Positions 16,591 through 23,169 of a DNA stretch of 35,419 bases are shown here, one piece after another. The DNA comes from an uncultured Streptococcus sp. (GTDB lineage: Bacteria; Bacillota; Bacilli; Lactobacillales; Streptococcaceae): the NCBI GenBank assembly GCA_902470035.1, contig CABREZ010000002.1, positions 1-35,419 on the forward strand, in the 5' to 3' direction. Under the pieces are notes generated by a model. That model did no database searches. It saw only the letters and a program-made list of their open reading frames with translations, and had not been told where the DNA came from. Position numbers and translations under genes: made by a program. Each line of letters opens with the position of its first letter. Position 1 is the first letter of the stretch.

Positions 16591-16611
16591 AAAAAATCAG
16601 AAAGAATTACT

Positions 16612-18213
16612 ATGGAAACAACACAAACCTCCCAGTCGCTCTACCAAGCCCTGTGGAACTCAGCAGATGTGCTCCGCTCTAAGATGGATGCCAATGACTA
16701 TAAGTCTTATCTCTTGGGGATGATCTTTTACAAGTACCTCTCAGATAAGTTGCTCTTCTTCGTGGCGGAGACCATGGAGGAGGAGACAGAGAGTCTGGAT
16801 GAAGCCTTGGCACTTTACCGTTCCTACTATGAGGATCCAGACTCTCAAGAGGACTTGATCTCTGTCATCACCGATGAGCTCAACTATGTTATCAAGCCAG
16901 ACTTGACCTTTACGGCCTTGGTAGACCGGGTCAATGAAGGGACTTTCCAACTGGAAGATCTGGCTCAGGGCTTTCGAGACATCGAGCAAAGTGATGACCT
17001 CTATGAGAATCTCTTTGAGGACATTGATCTCTATTCCAAGAAGCTAGGGGCGACACCTCAAAAACAAAACCAGCTAGTGGCTGCCGTTATGAAAGAGCTA
17101 GCAGTGCTGGATGTGGCAGGTCATGCGGGAGATATGCTTGGAGATGCCTATGAGTACTTGATTGGTCAGTTTGCGACCGACTCTGGTAAGAAGGCAGGAG
17201 AGTTCTATACGCCCCAGCCTGTTGCCAAGCTCATGACCCAGATTGCCTTTTTAGGGCGTGAAGACGTGCAGGGCTTTACTATCTACGATGCCACCATGGG
17301 ATCGGGCTCCCTCTTGCTCAATGCCAAGAAATTTTCTCACCAGCCTCAAACCGTCCAGTATTTTGGTCAGGAGCTCAATACCTCTACCTATAACCTGGCT
17401 CGGATGAACATGATCCTACACGGGGTTCCGGTGGAAAACCAGTTCTTGCATAATGCCGATACGTTGGATGAAGACTGGCCGACCCAAGAGCCGACCAACT
17501 TTGATGGGGTCCTCATGAACCCACCATACTCAGCTAAGTGGTCCGCAATCTCTGGCTTTCTCCAAGATCCTCGCTTCTCCCCATTTGGTAAGCTTGCGCC
17601 TCAGTCCAAGGCAGACTTCGCCTTTCTCTTGCACGGATACTATCACTTGAAACAAGACAATGGAGTTATGGCTATCGTCCTTCCTCACGGGGTCCTTTTC
17701 CGTGGCAATGCTGAAGGAACCATTCGCAAGGCCTTGCTGGAAGAAGGGGCCATTGATACGGTGATCGGTCTTCCTGCCAATATCTTCTTCAATACCAGCA
17801 TCCCAACGACAGTCATCATTCTCAAAAAGAACCGGACCAATCGGGACGTCTACTTTATCGATGCTTCTAAGGAATTTGACAAGGGCAAGAACCAGAACAT
17901 CATGACGGATGTCCATATCGAGAAGATCCTCAAGGCCTATAAGAGCAGAGAGGACATGGATAAGTTTGCCCATCTGGCAAGTTTTGAGGAGATCGTCGAG
18001 AATGACTACAACCTCAATATCCCACGCTATGTGGACACCTTTGAGGAAGAAGAAGTGGAGCCACTGACAGAGATCGTGGCTAAGATTAACCAAACCAATG
18101 CGACGATTGAAACCCAGACAGCCTCTCTTCTAGACATGCTTAGCCAACTTCATGGAACGACACCTGAAGCCGATGCTGAACTCAAGAAATTTGTCGAGGA
18201 GTTTAAGGGCTAA
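16612..18213 (+). CDS. hsdM: Type I restriction methyltransferase subunit HsdM
   Basis: A 533-residue protein. The N-terminal HsdM_N domain (LYQALWNSADVLRSKMDANDYKSYLLGMIFYKYL) is followed by GEFYTPQPVAKLM and the SAM-binding motif YDATMGSGSLLLNA (from 225). Motif IV is NPPY (303-306), that of adenine-N6 methyltransferases. It methylates the site chosen by HsdS and is the core of both the modification and restriction complexes. It is the last gene of the locus, far from hsdR, and sits behind the toxin-antitoxin pair. The ribosome site (AGAAAGAA) is weak. A strong terminator follows. Confidence 0.96.
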   Translation: METTQTSQSLYQALWNSADVLRSKMDANDYKSYLLGMIFYKYLSDKLLFFVAETMEEETESLDEALALYRSYYEDPDSQEDLISVITDELNYVIKPDLTFTALVDRVNEGTFQLEDLAQGFRDIEQSDDLYENLFEDIDLYSKKLGATPQKQNQLVAAVMKELAVLDVAGHAGDMLGDAYEYLIGQFATDSGKKAGEFYTPQPVAKLMTQIAFLGREDVQGFTIYDATMGSGSLLLNAKKFSHQPQTVQYFGQELNTSTYNLARMNMILHGVPVENQFLHNADTLDEDWPTQEPTNFDGVLMNPPYSAKWSAISGFLQDPRFSPFGKLAPQSKADFAFLLHGYYHLKQDNGVMAIVLPHGVLFRGNAEGTIRKALLEEGAIDTVIGLPANIFFNTSIPTTVIILKKNRTNRDVYFIDASKEFDKGKNQNIMTDVHIEKILKAYKSREDMDKFAHLASFEEIVENDYNLNIPRYVDTFEEEEVEPLTEIVAKINQTNATIETQTASLLDMLSQLHGTTPEADAELKKFVEEFKG

Positions 18214-18240
18214 GTCTTAATAGCATCTAACAGACAATTC

Positions 18241-18268
18241 CCTCCTTAGTTTTCTAAGGAGGTTTTTT
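18241..18268 (+). terminator. Terminator closing the restriction locus
   Basis: CCTCCTTAG-TTTT-CTAAGGAGG followed by six T residues; a perfect 9-bp stem. Confidence 0.95.
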
Positions 18269-18283
18269 ATCGAGTTGTTTTTC

Positions 18284-18333
18284 TTGCTTCCTTGGAAAAA
18301 GAGTGTATAATGATGTAATATAAAAAGTTACAA
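18284..18333 (+). promoter_or_regulatory. Promoter and operator of the VOC gene
   Basis: TTGCTT (18284-18289), 16 bases, TATAAT (18306-18311). Just downstream lies ATGTAA-N9-TTACAA (18313-18333). The same element stands at the next gene's promoter (19321-19341), with identical spacing. Confidence 0.65.
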
Positions 18334-18360
18334 CGAAACAAAACCGAAAAGGAGACACTT

Positions 18361-19212
18361 ATGACCTACGCCTACAATAGCAAGATTTACTTGGCAGAAG
18401 CAGTCCTCAATGTGAAGGATCTGGCTCGTCAGACTGCTTTTTACACCCAGATTCTGGGGTTAGAGATTTTGTCTCAGACTGAGGAGGAAGTCCTTCTTGG
18501 GGTTGAAGGCAAACCCTTGGTGCACCTCATCCAAACGGAGCGGACTGAGGTTGTTAAGGCTAGCTACGGTCTCTACCACATGGCCATTCTCCTACCTAGT
18601 CGGGAGGACTTGGCGGATGTCTTCAAGCATATGGCTGAGTTGAAGGTTCCCTTTGTCGGTGCTGCTGACCATGGCTACAGTGAGGCTCTCTATCTTGAAG
18701 ATCCAGAGGGAAACGGCATTGAGCTCTACCGGGATAAGCCGGTGGCGGAGTGGGATATTCGTGAGGATGGCCGCATCATTGGGGTGACAGAGGAGCTATC
18801 TGCTCAAGAGATCTATGAAATGGGTCGCAAGGTGGAGCCCTTCCAGATAGCGTCCGCTACCCGCATGGGTCATATCCACCTCTCCGTAAGGGATAGCCGA
18901 GCAGCATCAACCTTTTACCAAAAGGTACTGGAATTATCGAATAAGTTTACTGTTCCATCTGCCAGCTGGATCGCTTCTGGAGTTTACCACCATCATTTGG
19001 CAGTCAATGAATGGGCCGGCAAGCACTTGGCCAAACGGGAAGCCCAGCTTCCTGGCCTTTCCTATTACGTCGTTCAAGTAGAAAAGAAAGAAGACTTGGT
19101 TGCCATCGCCGAGAGAGCAAAAGAGCAGGAGGCAGCTGTCACCTGGCTGACCTCAAGTGAGCTCGCGTTTACAGATCCGGATGGGATCGTGACTCGAGTC
19201 AGAAAGGATTAG
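18361..19212 (+). CDS. VOC-family protein, CatE-like (glyoxalase/dioxygenase fold)
   Basis: A 283-residue protein made of two VOC modules. The first (about 8-130) has VLNVKDLARQTAFYTQILGL, LYHMAILLPS and LYLEDPEGNGIELYRDKP. The second (about 165-280) has HIHLSVRDSRAASTFYQKVL, HHHLAVNEW and FTDPDGIVTRV. This double layout is that of Bacillus CatE, a catechol-2,3-dioxygenase. His residues at the strand starts and the Glu of NGIELY are likely metal ligands. The last Glu of the second module is missing (DGIVTRV). The AAGGAG ribosome site precedes the ATG. The adjacent flavin reductase shares its operator, suggesting quinone or electrophile detoxification. The substrate is unknown. Confidence 0.85.
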   Translation: MTYAYNSKIYLAEAVLNVKDLARQTAFYTQILGLEILSQTEEEVLLGVEGKPLVHLIQTERTEVVKASYGLYHMAILLPSREDLADVFKHMAELKVPFVGAADHGYSEALYLEDPEGNGIELYRDKPVAEWDIREDGRIIGVTEELSAQEIYEMGRKVEPFQIASATRMGHIHLSVRDSRAASTFYQKVLELSNKFTVPSASWIASGVYHHHLAVNEWAGKHLAKREAQLPGLSYYVVQVEKKEDLVAIAERAKEQEAAVTWLTSSELAFTDPDGIVTRVRKD

Positions 19213-19236
19213 AAAGCCTGATAAATTAGGCTTTTT
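19213..19236 (+). terminator. Terminator after the VOC gene
   Basis: AAAGCCT-GATAAATT-AGGCTTTTT directly after the stop codon. Confidence 0.88.
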
Positions 19237-19287
19237 GATAGAAAAAAACTAAATAGTAAAAATTAGTAATATTTCAAGTTGTAATTC

Positions 19288-19341
19288 TTGACAGGACATC
19301 TAGTCCTTGTATAATAGTTTTTGTAATAAATAAACTTACAA
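19288..19341 (+). promoter_or_regulatory. Promoter and operator of the FMN reductase gene
   Basis: Perfect TTGACA (19288-19293) and TATAAT (19310-19315) with a 16-base spacer. TTGTAA-N9-TTACAA (19321-19341) lies at and beyond the start of transcription, where a repressor would block the polymerase. A further GTTGTAA stands at 19278-19284. Confidence 0.75.
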
Positions 19342-19359
19342 CAGAAAGAAGAAACAGCT

Positions 19360-19899
19360 ATGAAAAACATTTTATTTATCGTCGGATCCCTTCGTCAAGG
19401 ATCTTTCAACCACCAAATGGCTCAGAAAGCAGAAAGCCTTCTTGAAGGAAAAGCAACTGTGACTTACTTGGACTACAAAGACATCCCTATGATGAACCAA
19501 GATTTGGAAACGCCAACCTTGCCAGCAGTGCAAGCGGCGCGTGATGCGGTCCTTGCTGCGGATGCCATCTGGATCTTCTCACCAGTTTATAACTTTGCCA
19601 TTCCAGGTGTGGTAAAAAACTTGATCGACTGGCTCAGCCGTGCGCTTGACCTATCAGAAACTCGTGGCCCATCTGCCCTCCAAGACAAGATCGTAACAGT
19701 CTCTTCAGTCGCTAACGCAGGACACGAACCAATGTTTGTGGCTTACCAAGCCCTCTTACCATTCGTTCGTACCCAAGTAGTGGGAGACTTCACAGGAACG
19801 ACCGTAAACCCAGAAGCCTGGGCAACAGGTGAATTGGTCTTGACAGACGAAGCCATCGCAGGATTGGAAAAACAATCCCACGCCTTGTTGGAAGCGTAA
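19360..19899 (+). CDS. NADPH-dependent FMN reductase / quinone reductase family
   Basis: A 179-residue flavodoxin-like protein. GSLRQGSFNHQMA (9-21) is the FMN phosphate loop, and SPVYNFAIPGVVKNLIDWLSR (about 84-104) is the second signature of the NADPH-dependent FMN reductase/azoreductase family (Pfam FMN_red). It would use NAD(P)H to reduce flavins, quinones or azo compounds in the cytosol. The length is normal for the family. It has its own consensus promoter with an operator shared with the preceding VOC gene. A bidirectional terminator separates it from the convergent VIT gene. Confidence 0.9.
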   Translation: MKNILFIVGSLRQGSFNHQMAQKAESLLEGKATVTYLDYKDIPMMNQDLETPTLPAVQAARDAVLAADAIWIFSPVYNFAIPGVVKNLIDWLSRALDLSETRGPSALQDKIVTVSSVANAGHEPMFVAYQALLPFVRTQVVGDFTGTTVNPEAWATGELVLTDEAIAGLEKQSHALLEA

Positions 19900-19900
19900 T

Positions 19901-19930
19901 AAAAGCTGAGACTTCTGTCTCAGCTTTTTT
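19901..19930. terminator. Bidirectional terminator between FMN reductase and VIT genes
   Basis: AAAAGCTGAGAC-TTCT-GTCTCAGCTTTTTT: A-tract and T-tract on both sides of an 8-bp GC-rich stem. The VIT stop codon overlaps its right end. Confidence 0.92.
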
Positions 19931-20624
19931 AAATACTAAACAATTGTCCGAAGAGGTAGGTAACACCCATGGTAAGTAGTCCGATGACCAAGTTGCGGAT
20001 CATGGCTTGCTTGGTAGGGGCTTTTCCGAGCTTAGCACTGGTGTAGCCAGTAAAGAGAAGGGAAAGGGCTACAATGAAGACTGATGATGGAATGCGGATT
20101 TCCTTGGGAAAGAGAAGGATGGACAGCATGGGAGGAAGGGATCCGAGGACAAAGGCAATAAAGCTCGAGATGGCCGCATGCCATGGATTGGTAAACTCTT
20201 CAAACTCCAGGCCATACTTTTCTTCCACCAAGGCCTTGAGAGGGTGTTTGAGAAAGGCCCGCTCGGTCATGATTTGAGCAGCAGTTTCGCATTCCCCATT
20301 TTGAATATAGGCTGCATAGAGGGAGTCGCGTGCAGCTTTTGGATCGCGGTCCAGAAGGGCTTGTTCTCGGCTCACAGCGGCTTCTTCTGTATCCTTTTGA
20401 GTCGATACAGACACGTATTCACCACCTGCCATAGAGAAGGCACCGGCTAGAATTGCAGAAAGGCCGGATAGAAAGATGATCCAGAGGTTACTGGTCGCAC
20501 TGGCAACACCAATGACAACTCCAGCGATTGAGATAATGCCATCATTGGCACCGAGCACTCCAGCCCGTAAGATATTTAAGCGGTCGTTAAAAGAGGCATC
20601 AACCCCATGTTTTGTTTCAGTCAT
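19929..20624 (-). CDS. VIT/CCC1-family iron/manganese transporter
   Basis: A 231-residue membrane protein. The N-terminal LRAGVLGANDGIISIAGVVIGVA and AGAFSMAGGEYVSVSTQKDTE motifs are diagnostic for VIT1/CCC1 proteins, which move Fe(II) or Mn(II) out of the cytosol. Five hydrophobic segments are visible (about 25-45, 48-68, 148-168, 172-192, 205-227). The acidic, Glu-rich cytosolic stretch between segments 2 and 3 (about 75-140) corresponds to the metal-binding domain. The start is supported by AGGAG eight bases upstream. It stands alone, convergent to the reductase, with its own strong promoter. In streptococci the metal could be Mn or Fe. Confidence 0.92.
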   Translation of the reverse strand: MTETKHGVDASFNDRLNILRAGVLGANDGIISIAGVVIGVASATSNLWIIFLSGLSAILAGAFSMAGGEYVSVSTQKDTEEAAVSREQALLDRDPKAARDSLYAAYIQNGECETAAQIMTERAFLKHPLKALVEEKYGLEFEEFTNPWHAAISSFIAFVLGSLPPMLSILLFPKEIRIPSSVFIVALSLLFTGYTSAKLGKAPTKQAMIRNLVIGLLTMGVTYLFGQLFSI

Positions 20625-20652
20625 ACTTGTCTCCTAGATCTTATTTAGAATG

Positions 20653-20681
20653 ATTATAATTAAAGTCGAGTAATTTTGCAA
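20653..20681 (-). promoter_or_regulatory. Promoter of the VIT gene
   Basis: On the minus strand: TTGCAA (20681-20676), 17 bases, TATAAT (20658-20653). The divergent spacer 20682-20789 also holds GTCTAA-N7-TTAGAC (20724-20742), a possible operator of unknown owner. Confidence 0.7.
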
Positions 20682-20789
20682 GTCTTTTGTGTCAAATGAT
20701 AAAAGTCCGACAATTTAAGAAAAGTCTAATGACCATTTAGACCTGGTTAATCCTAAGGCAAGAGAGGGAAATATAGATATTATAGTGTT

Positions 20790-20818
20790 TTGACAATAGA
20801 AATAATTTTAGATATAAT
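20790..20818 (+). promoter_or_regulatory. Promoter of the Ser/Lys-rich lipoprotein gene
   Basis: Perfect TTGACA (20790-20795), 17-base spacer and TATAAT (20813-20818). Confidence 0.8.
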
Positions 20819-20851
20819 TTACAAAAGTAAAAATATTTATAGGAGAGAACC

Positions 20852-21457
20852 ATGAAAAAATTAGTCGCAAGTGGAATCACTTTGCTTTCAGTCTTGACCT
20901 TGGTCGCATGTTCGGGAAATCAAACTGCAAAACCAGAGGCTTCTTCAGAAAAATCTTCTAGCAAGGTGGAAAAGAAATCTTCTTCTAAGAAGTCTTCCTC
21001 ATCTAAGAAGAAATCATCATCATCAAAGAAATTTGAATTGACGGATGATACAAGTAGTTCTTCCAGTCAATCTTCATCAGGATTTGGCGCTCAAGCAACA
21101 GCTCCAGAAGTTGTTTTGGTAACAGACCAAGAAATTGAAAATGCGAAAACAATCGGTGAAATCAAGGGACTTTATGCAAAACTAGCTGAAAATTATAAGA
21201 AGCATGCCAATGAATTGGGAGAAAAGTTGCCAAAATCTGAACAAGAATCTTACTTCAAGACCTTGGAACCTGGTATCAAGAAGATGGATGAAGAGTTGGC
21301 TTCTTTGAATGAAACTCTTGCTCAATTTGGAGACGATACAACGCTTTTCCCAGATGAGCACCGTGCTGCCTTTATTGAAAACTTTAAAGCAACCCGTGAT
21401 ACGATGACAAATGCTTTGGTAACTGCTTATAAGTTGGTTGGAGGTTTAACTAGCTAA
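20852..21457 (+). CDS. Ser/Lys-rich lipoprotein of unknown function
   Basis: A 201-residue precursor with a lipoprotein signal: MKK, a hydrophobic core and the lipobox LVAC with Cys20 as the lipid-bearing residue. Residues 29-60 are a low-complexity Ser/Lys stretch (repeats of SSSKK), then a Ser-rich linker to about 80. This tether would reach across the cell wall. The C-terminal part (about 88-200) is helical and acidic (EIENAKTIGEIKGLYAKLAENYKKH...). I recognise no named domain; streptococci carry several such small lipoproteins. GGAGAG lies upstream of the ATG, behind a consensus promoter. It is monocistronic, ended by a strong terminator. Confidence 0.85.
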   Translation: MKKLVASGITLLSVLTLVACSGNQTAKPEASSEKSSSKVEKKSSSKKSSSSKKKSSSSKKFELTDDTSSSSSQSSSGFGAQATAPEVVLVTDQEIENAKTIGEIKGLYAKLAENYKKHANELGEKLPKSEQESYFKTLEPGIKKMDEELASLNETLAQFGDDTTLFPDEHRAAFIENFKATRDTMTNALVTAYKLVGGLTS

Positions 21458-21523
21458 GGTTTCTGTCTTTTCTGTGGGGACTCAGTTTCTACAGCTATAG
21501 ATTGGATCAAGATCGAAAGTAAG

Positions 21524-21567
21524 AAAAGAGTCAGCAGATTGCAATTTCCATCTGCTGACTCTTTTTT
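21524..21567 (+). terminator. Terminator after the lipoprotein gene
   Basis: AAAAGAGTCAGCAGAT, a 10-base loop, then ATCTGCTGACTCTTTTTT; a perfect 14-bp or longer stem. Confidence 0.95.
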
Positions 21568-21602
21568 GCTGTCTTGCTTTGCTAGTCTTTTAAAGGCAGT
21601 CG

Positions 21603-21611
21603 TGTTATAAT
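21603..21611 (+). promoter_or_regulatory. Extended -10 promoter of the M42 peptidase gene
   Basis: TGTTATAAT, 31 bases before the ATG. Confidence 0.6.
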
Positions 21612-21641
21612 CGTACTAGCAGATTATTGAAGGAGAAATTC

Positions 21642-22679
21642 ATGAATCAAACAGTTGAATATCTAAAAGAACTCACAGCCATCGCATCACCGACAGGTTT
21701 TACGGAAGAAGTAGCAGCTTACTTGGTCAAGACTTTGACAGAGATGGGCTACAGTCCTATCCGTACAGCTAAGGGAGGTGTGACCGTTGTCCTCAAGGGG
21801 GAAAATGACGAGCAACACCGCTACATCACGGCCCATGTGGATACCTTGGGAGCTATTGTCCGTGCTGTGAAACCAGATGGCCGTCTCAAACTGGATCGCA
21901 TCGGGGGCTTCCCTTGGAACATGATCGAAGGGGAAAACTGTACCGTCCATGTGGCCAATACAGGTAAAACCCACTCTGGTACTATCCTTGTCCACCAAAC
22001 CTCTTGCCACGTTTACAAGGATGCGGGAACTGTAGAGCGGACCCAGGACAACATGGAAGTGCGCTTGGATGAAAAAGTGACCAATGAAAAAGAAACGCGT
22101 GACTTGGGGATTGAAGTGGGAGACTTTATCAGTTTTGATGCTCGGACTATCGTCACAGATACGGGCTTTATCAAGTCTCGCCATTTGGATGACAAGGTCA
22201 GCGCTGCCATCTTGCTCAATCTCCTCCGCGTCTACAAAGAAGAAGGCGTGACCCTTCCAGTAACGACTCACTTTGCCTTCTCTGTCTTTGAAGAAGTAGG
22301 GCATGGGGCTAACTCCAGTATCCCAGCTCAAGCTGTCGAATACTTGGCAGTGGACATGGGGGCTATGGGAGATGACCAGCAGACAGACGAGTACACAGTT
22401 TCTATCTGTGTCAAAGATGCTTCTGGTCCTTACCACTATGGTTTCCGTCAGCATTTGGTGGCCTTGGCCAAGGAGCAAAATATCCCTTACAAACTGGACA
22501 TCTATCCTTTCTATGGATCCGATGCCTCCGCAGCTATGAGCGCAGGAGCAGAAGTCAAGCATGGTCTTCTTGGAGCAGGGATCGAGTCTAGCCATTCCTA
22601 TGAGCGGACCCATGTGGATTCAGTGGTGGCGACAGAGCGCATGGTCGATGCCTATCTCAAGAGTGATTTGGTCAAATAA
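21642..22679 (+). CDS. M42-family aminopeptidase (PepA/FrvX-like)
   Basis: A 345-residue cytosolic metallopeptidase. I take the ATG at 21642 because AAGGAG lies six bases before it; the frame extends five codons upstream. Metal ligands and catalytic residues of family M42 are visible: AHVDTLG (His65, Asp67), the bridging Asp in HLDDKVSAA, the Glu pair in VFEEVGHGAN, Asp in AVDMGAM and the late His of SSHSYERTH. Members form tetrahedral dodecamers and trim N-terminal residues from peptides; glutamyl aminopeptidase PepA is the well-known case. It probably completes breakdown of peptides imported by oligopeptide transporters such as the one encoded at 29.6 kb. Monocistronic. Confidence 0.9.
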   Translation: MNQTVEYLKELTAIASPTGFTEEVAAYLVKTLTEMGYSPIRTAKGGVTVVLKGENDEQHRYITAHVDTLGAIVRAVKPDGRLKLDRIGGFPWNMIEGENCTVHVANTGKTHSGTILVHQTSCHVYKDAGTVERTQDNMEVRLDEKVTNEKETRDLGIEVGDFISFDARTIVTDTGFIKSRHLDDKVSAAILLNLLRVYKEEGVTLPVTTHFAFSVFEEVGHGANSSIPAQAVEYLAVDMGAMGDDQQTDEYTVSICVKDASGPYHYGFRQHLVALAKEQNIPYKLDIYPFYGSDASAAMSAGAEVKHGLLGAGIESSHSYERTHVDSVVATERMVDAYLKSDLVK

Positions 22680-22710
22680 ACTTTGTTATCAAGGGTAAAA
22701 AATCGGATGG

Positions 22711-22746
22711 AATCTGCCTGGACAAGTTGTCTAGGCAGATTTTTTA
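22711..22746 (+). terminator. Terminator after the M42 peptidase gene
   Basis: AATCTGCCTGGAC, loop AAGTT, GTCTAGGCAGATTTTTT with one G-U pair. Confidence 0.9.
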
Positions 22747-22767
22747 GGATAAACTGTCAAAAAATTC

Positions 22768-22795
22768 TTGACAAGCCTAAAAAATGTAGTAAAAT
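22768..22795 (+). promoter_or_regulatory. Promoter of the trp operon
   Basis: TTGACA (22768-22773), 16 bases, TAAAAT (22790-22795), directly upstream of the T-box leader. Confidence 0.7.
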
Positions 22796-22802
22796 ATGAA
22801 GT

Positions 22803-23067
22803 AAATCAGAAAGTAACTAGTCTAAGATTTTCAGGGAGCCTGCGGGTATTGTGAGTAGGTAGTCGGAGTTAGTGAACATTGGGCTGATTGTTTAGAGTAG
22901 GAGAAGATAACACATATTCTTCTCGGTAGGCACCCCTTATCGTGCGACTCCTTGTTAGAGGAGATAGAGATAATGGTCGCTTTCTACCCTTTTGACCATT
23001 AACTGAGGTGGTACCGTGTTAAACCCGATTTAATGCCCTCACAGAGTTTTACTCTGTGAGGTTTTTT
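22803..23067 (+). promoter_or_regulatory. T-box riboswitch (tRNA-Trp sensing) of the trp operon
   Basis: The leader carries the T-box core TGAGGTGGTACCGTG (23004-23018) and an intrinsic terminator, CCTCACAGAG-TTTTA-CTCTGTGAGG plus six T residues (23037-23067). TGAGG (23004-23008) can pair with CCTCA (23037-23041), giving the competing antiterminator. The long Stem I region lies at about 22815-22900. A TGG triplet at 22880-22882 (after GAACAT, followed by G) is the likely specifier codon and fits the operon. Uncharged tRNA-Trp would stabilise the antiterminator and switch the operon on. Confidence 0.9.
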
Positions 23068-23069
23068 GT

Positions 23070-23108
23070 ATTCTTTTGAAGTTGGTCAGCTTACTAACTT
23101 CGAAGAAT
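23070..23108 (+). promoter_or_regulatory. Extra long hairpin between the T-box and trpE
   Basis: ATTCTTTTGAAGTTGGT pairs with ACTAACTTCGAAGAAT around the loop CAGCTT, with one bulge and one G-U pair. No T-tract follows, so it is not a plain terminator. It may protect or mark the 5' end of the read-through message. Confidence 0.55.
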
Positions 23109-23169
23109 ATTGGATGTGTTTGGATCAGGACTTGCATCGCTTCGTCCCTAGGAAAAGAAAGGAATTCCT

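Noticed and set aside
20929..21080. Ser/Lys codon repeats in the lipoprotein gene as a CRISPR or tandem repeat array
   Set aside because: They are low-complexity coding sequence (SSSKK units) with no regular repeat-spacer pattern.
21687..22613. Long minus-strand open frame opposite the M42 peptidase gene
   Set aside because: It is a shadow of the sense gene's codon usage, has no ribosome site and resembles no family.
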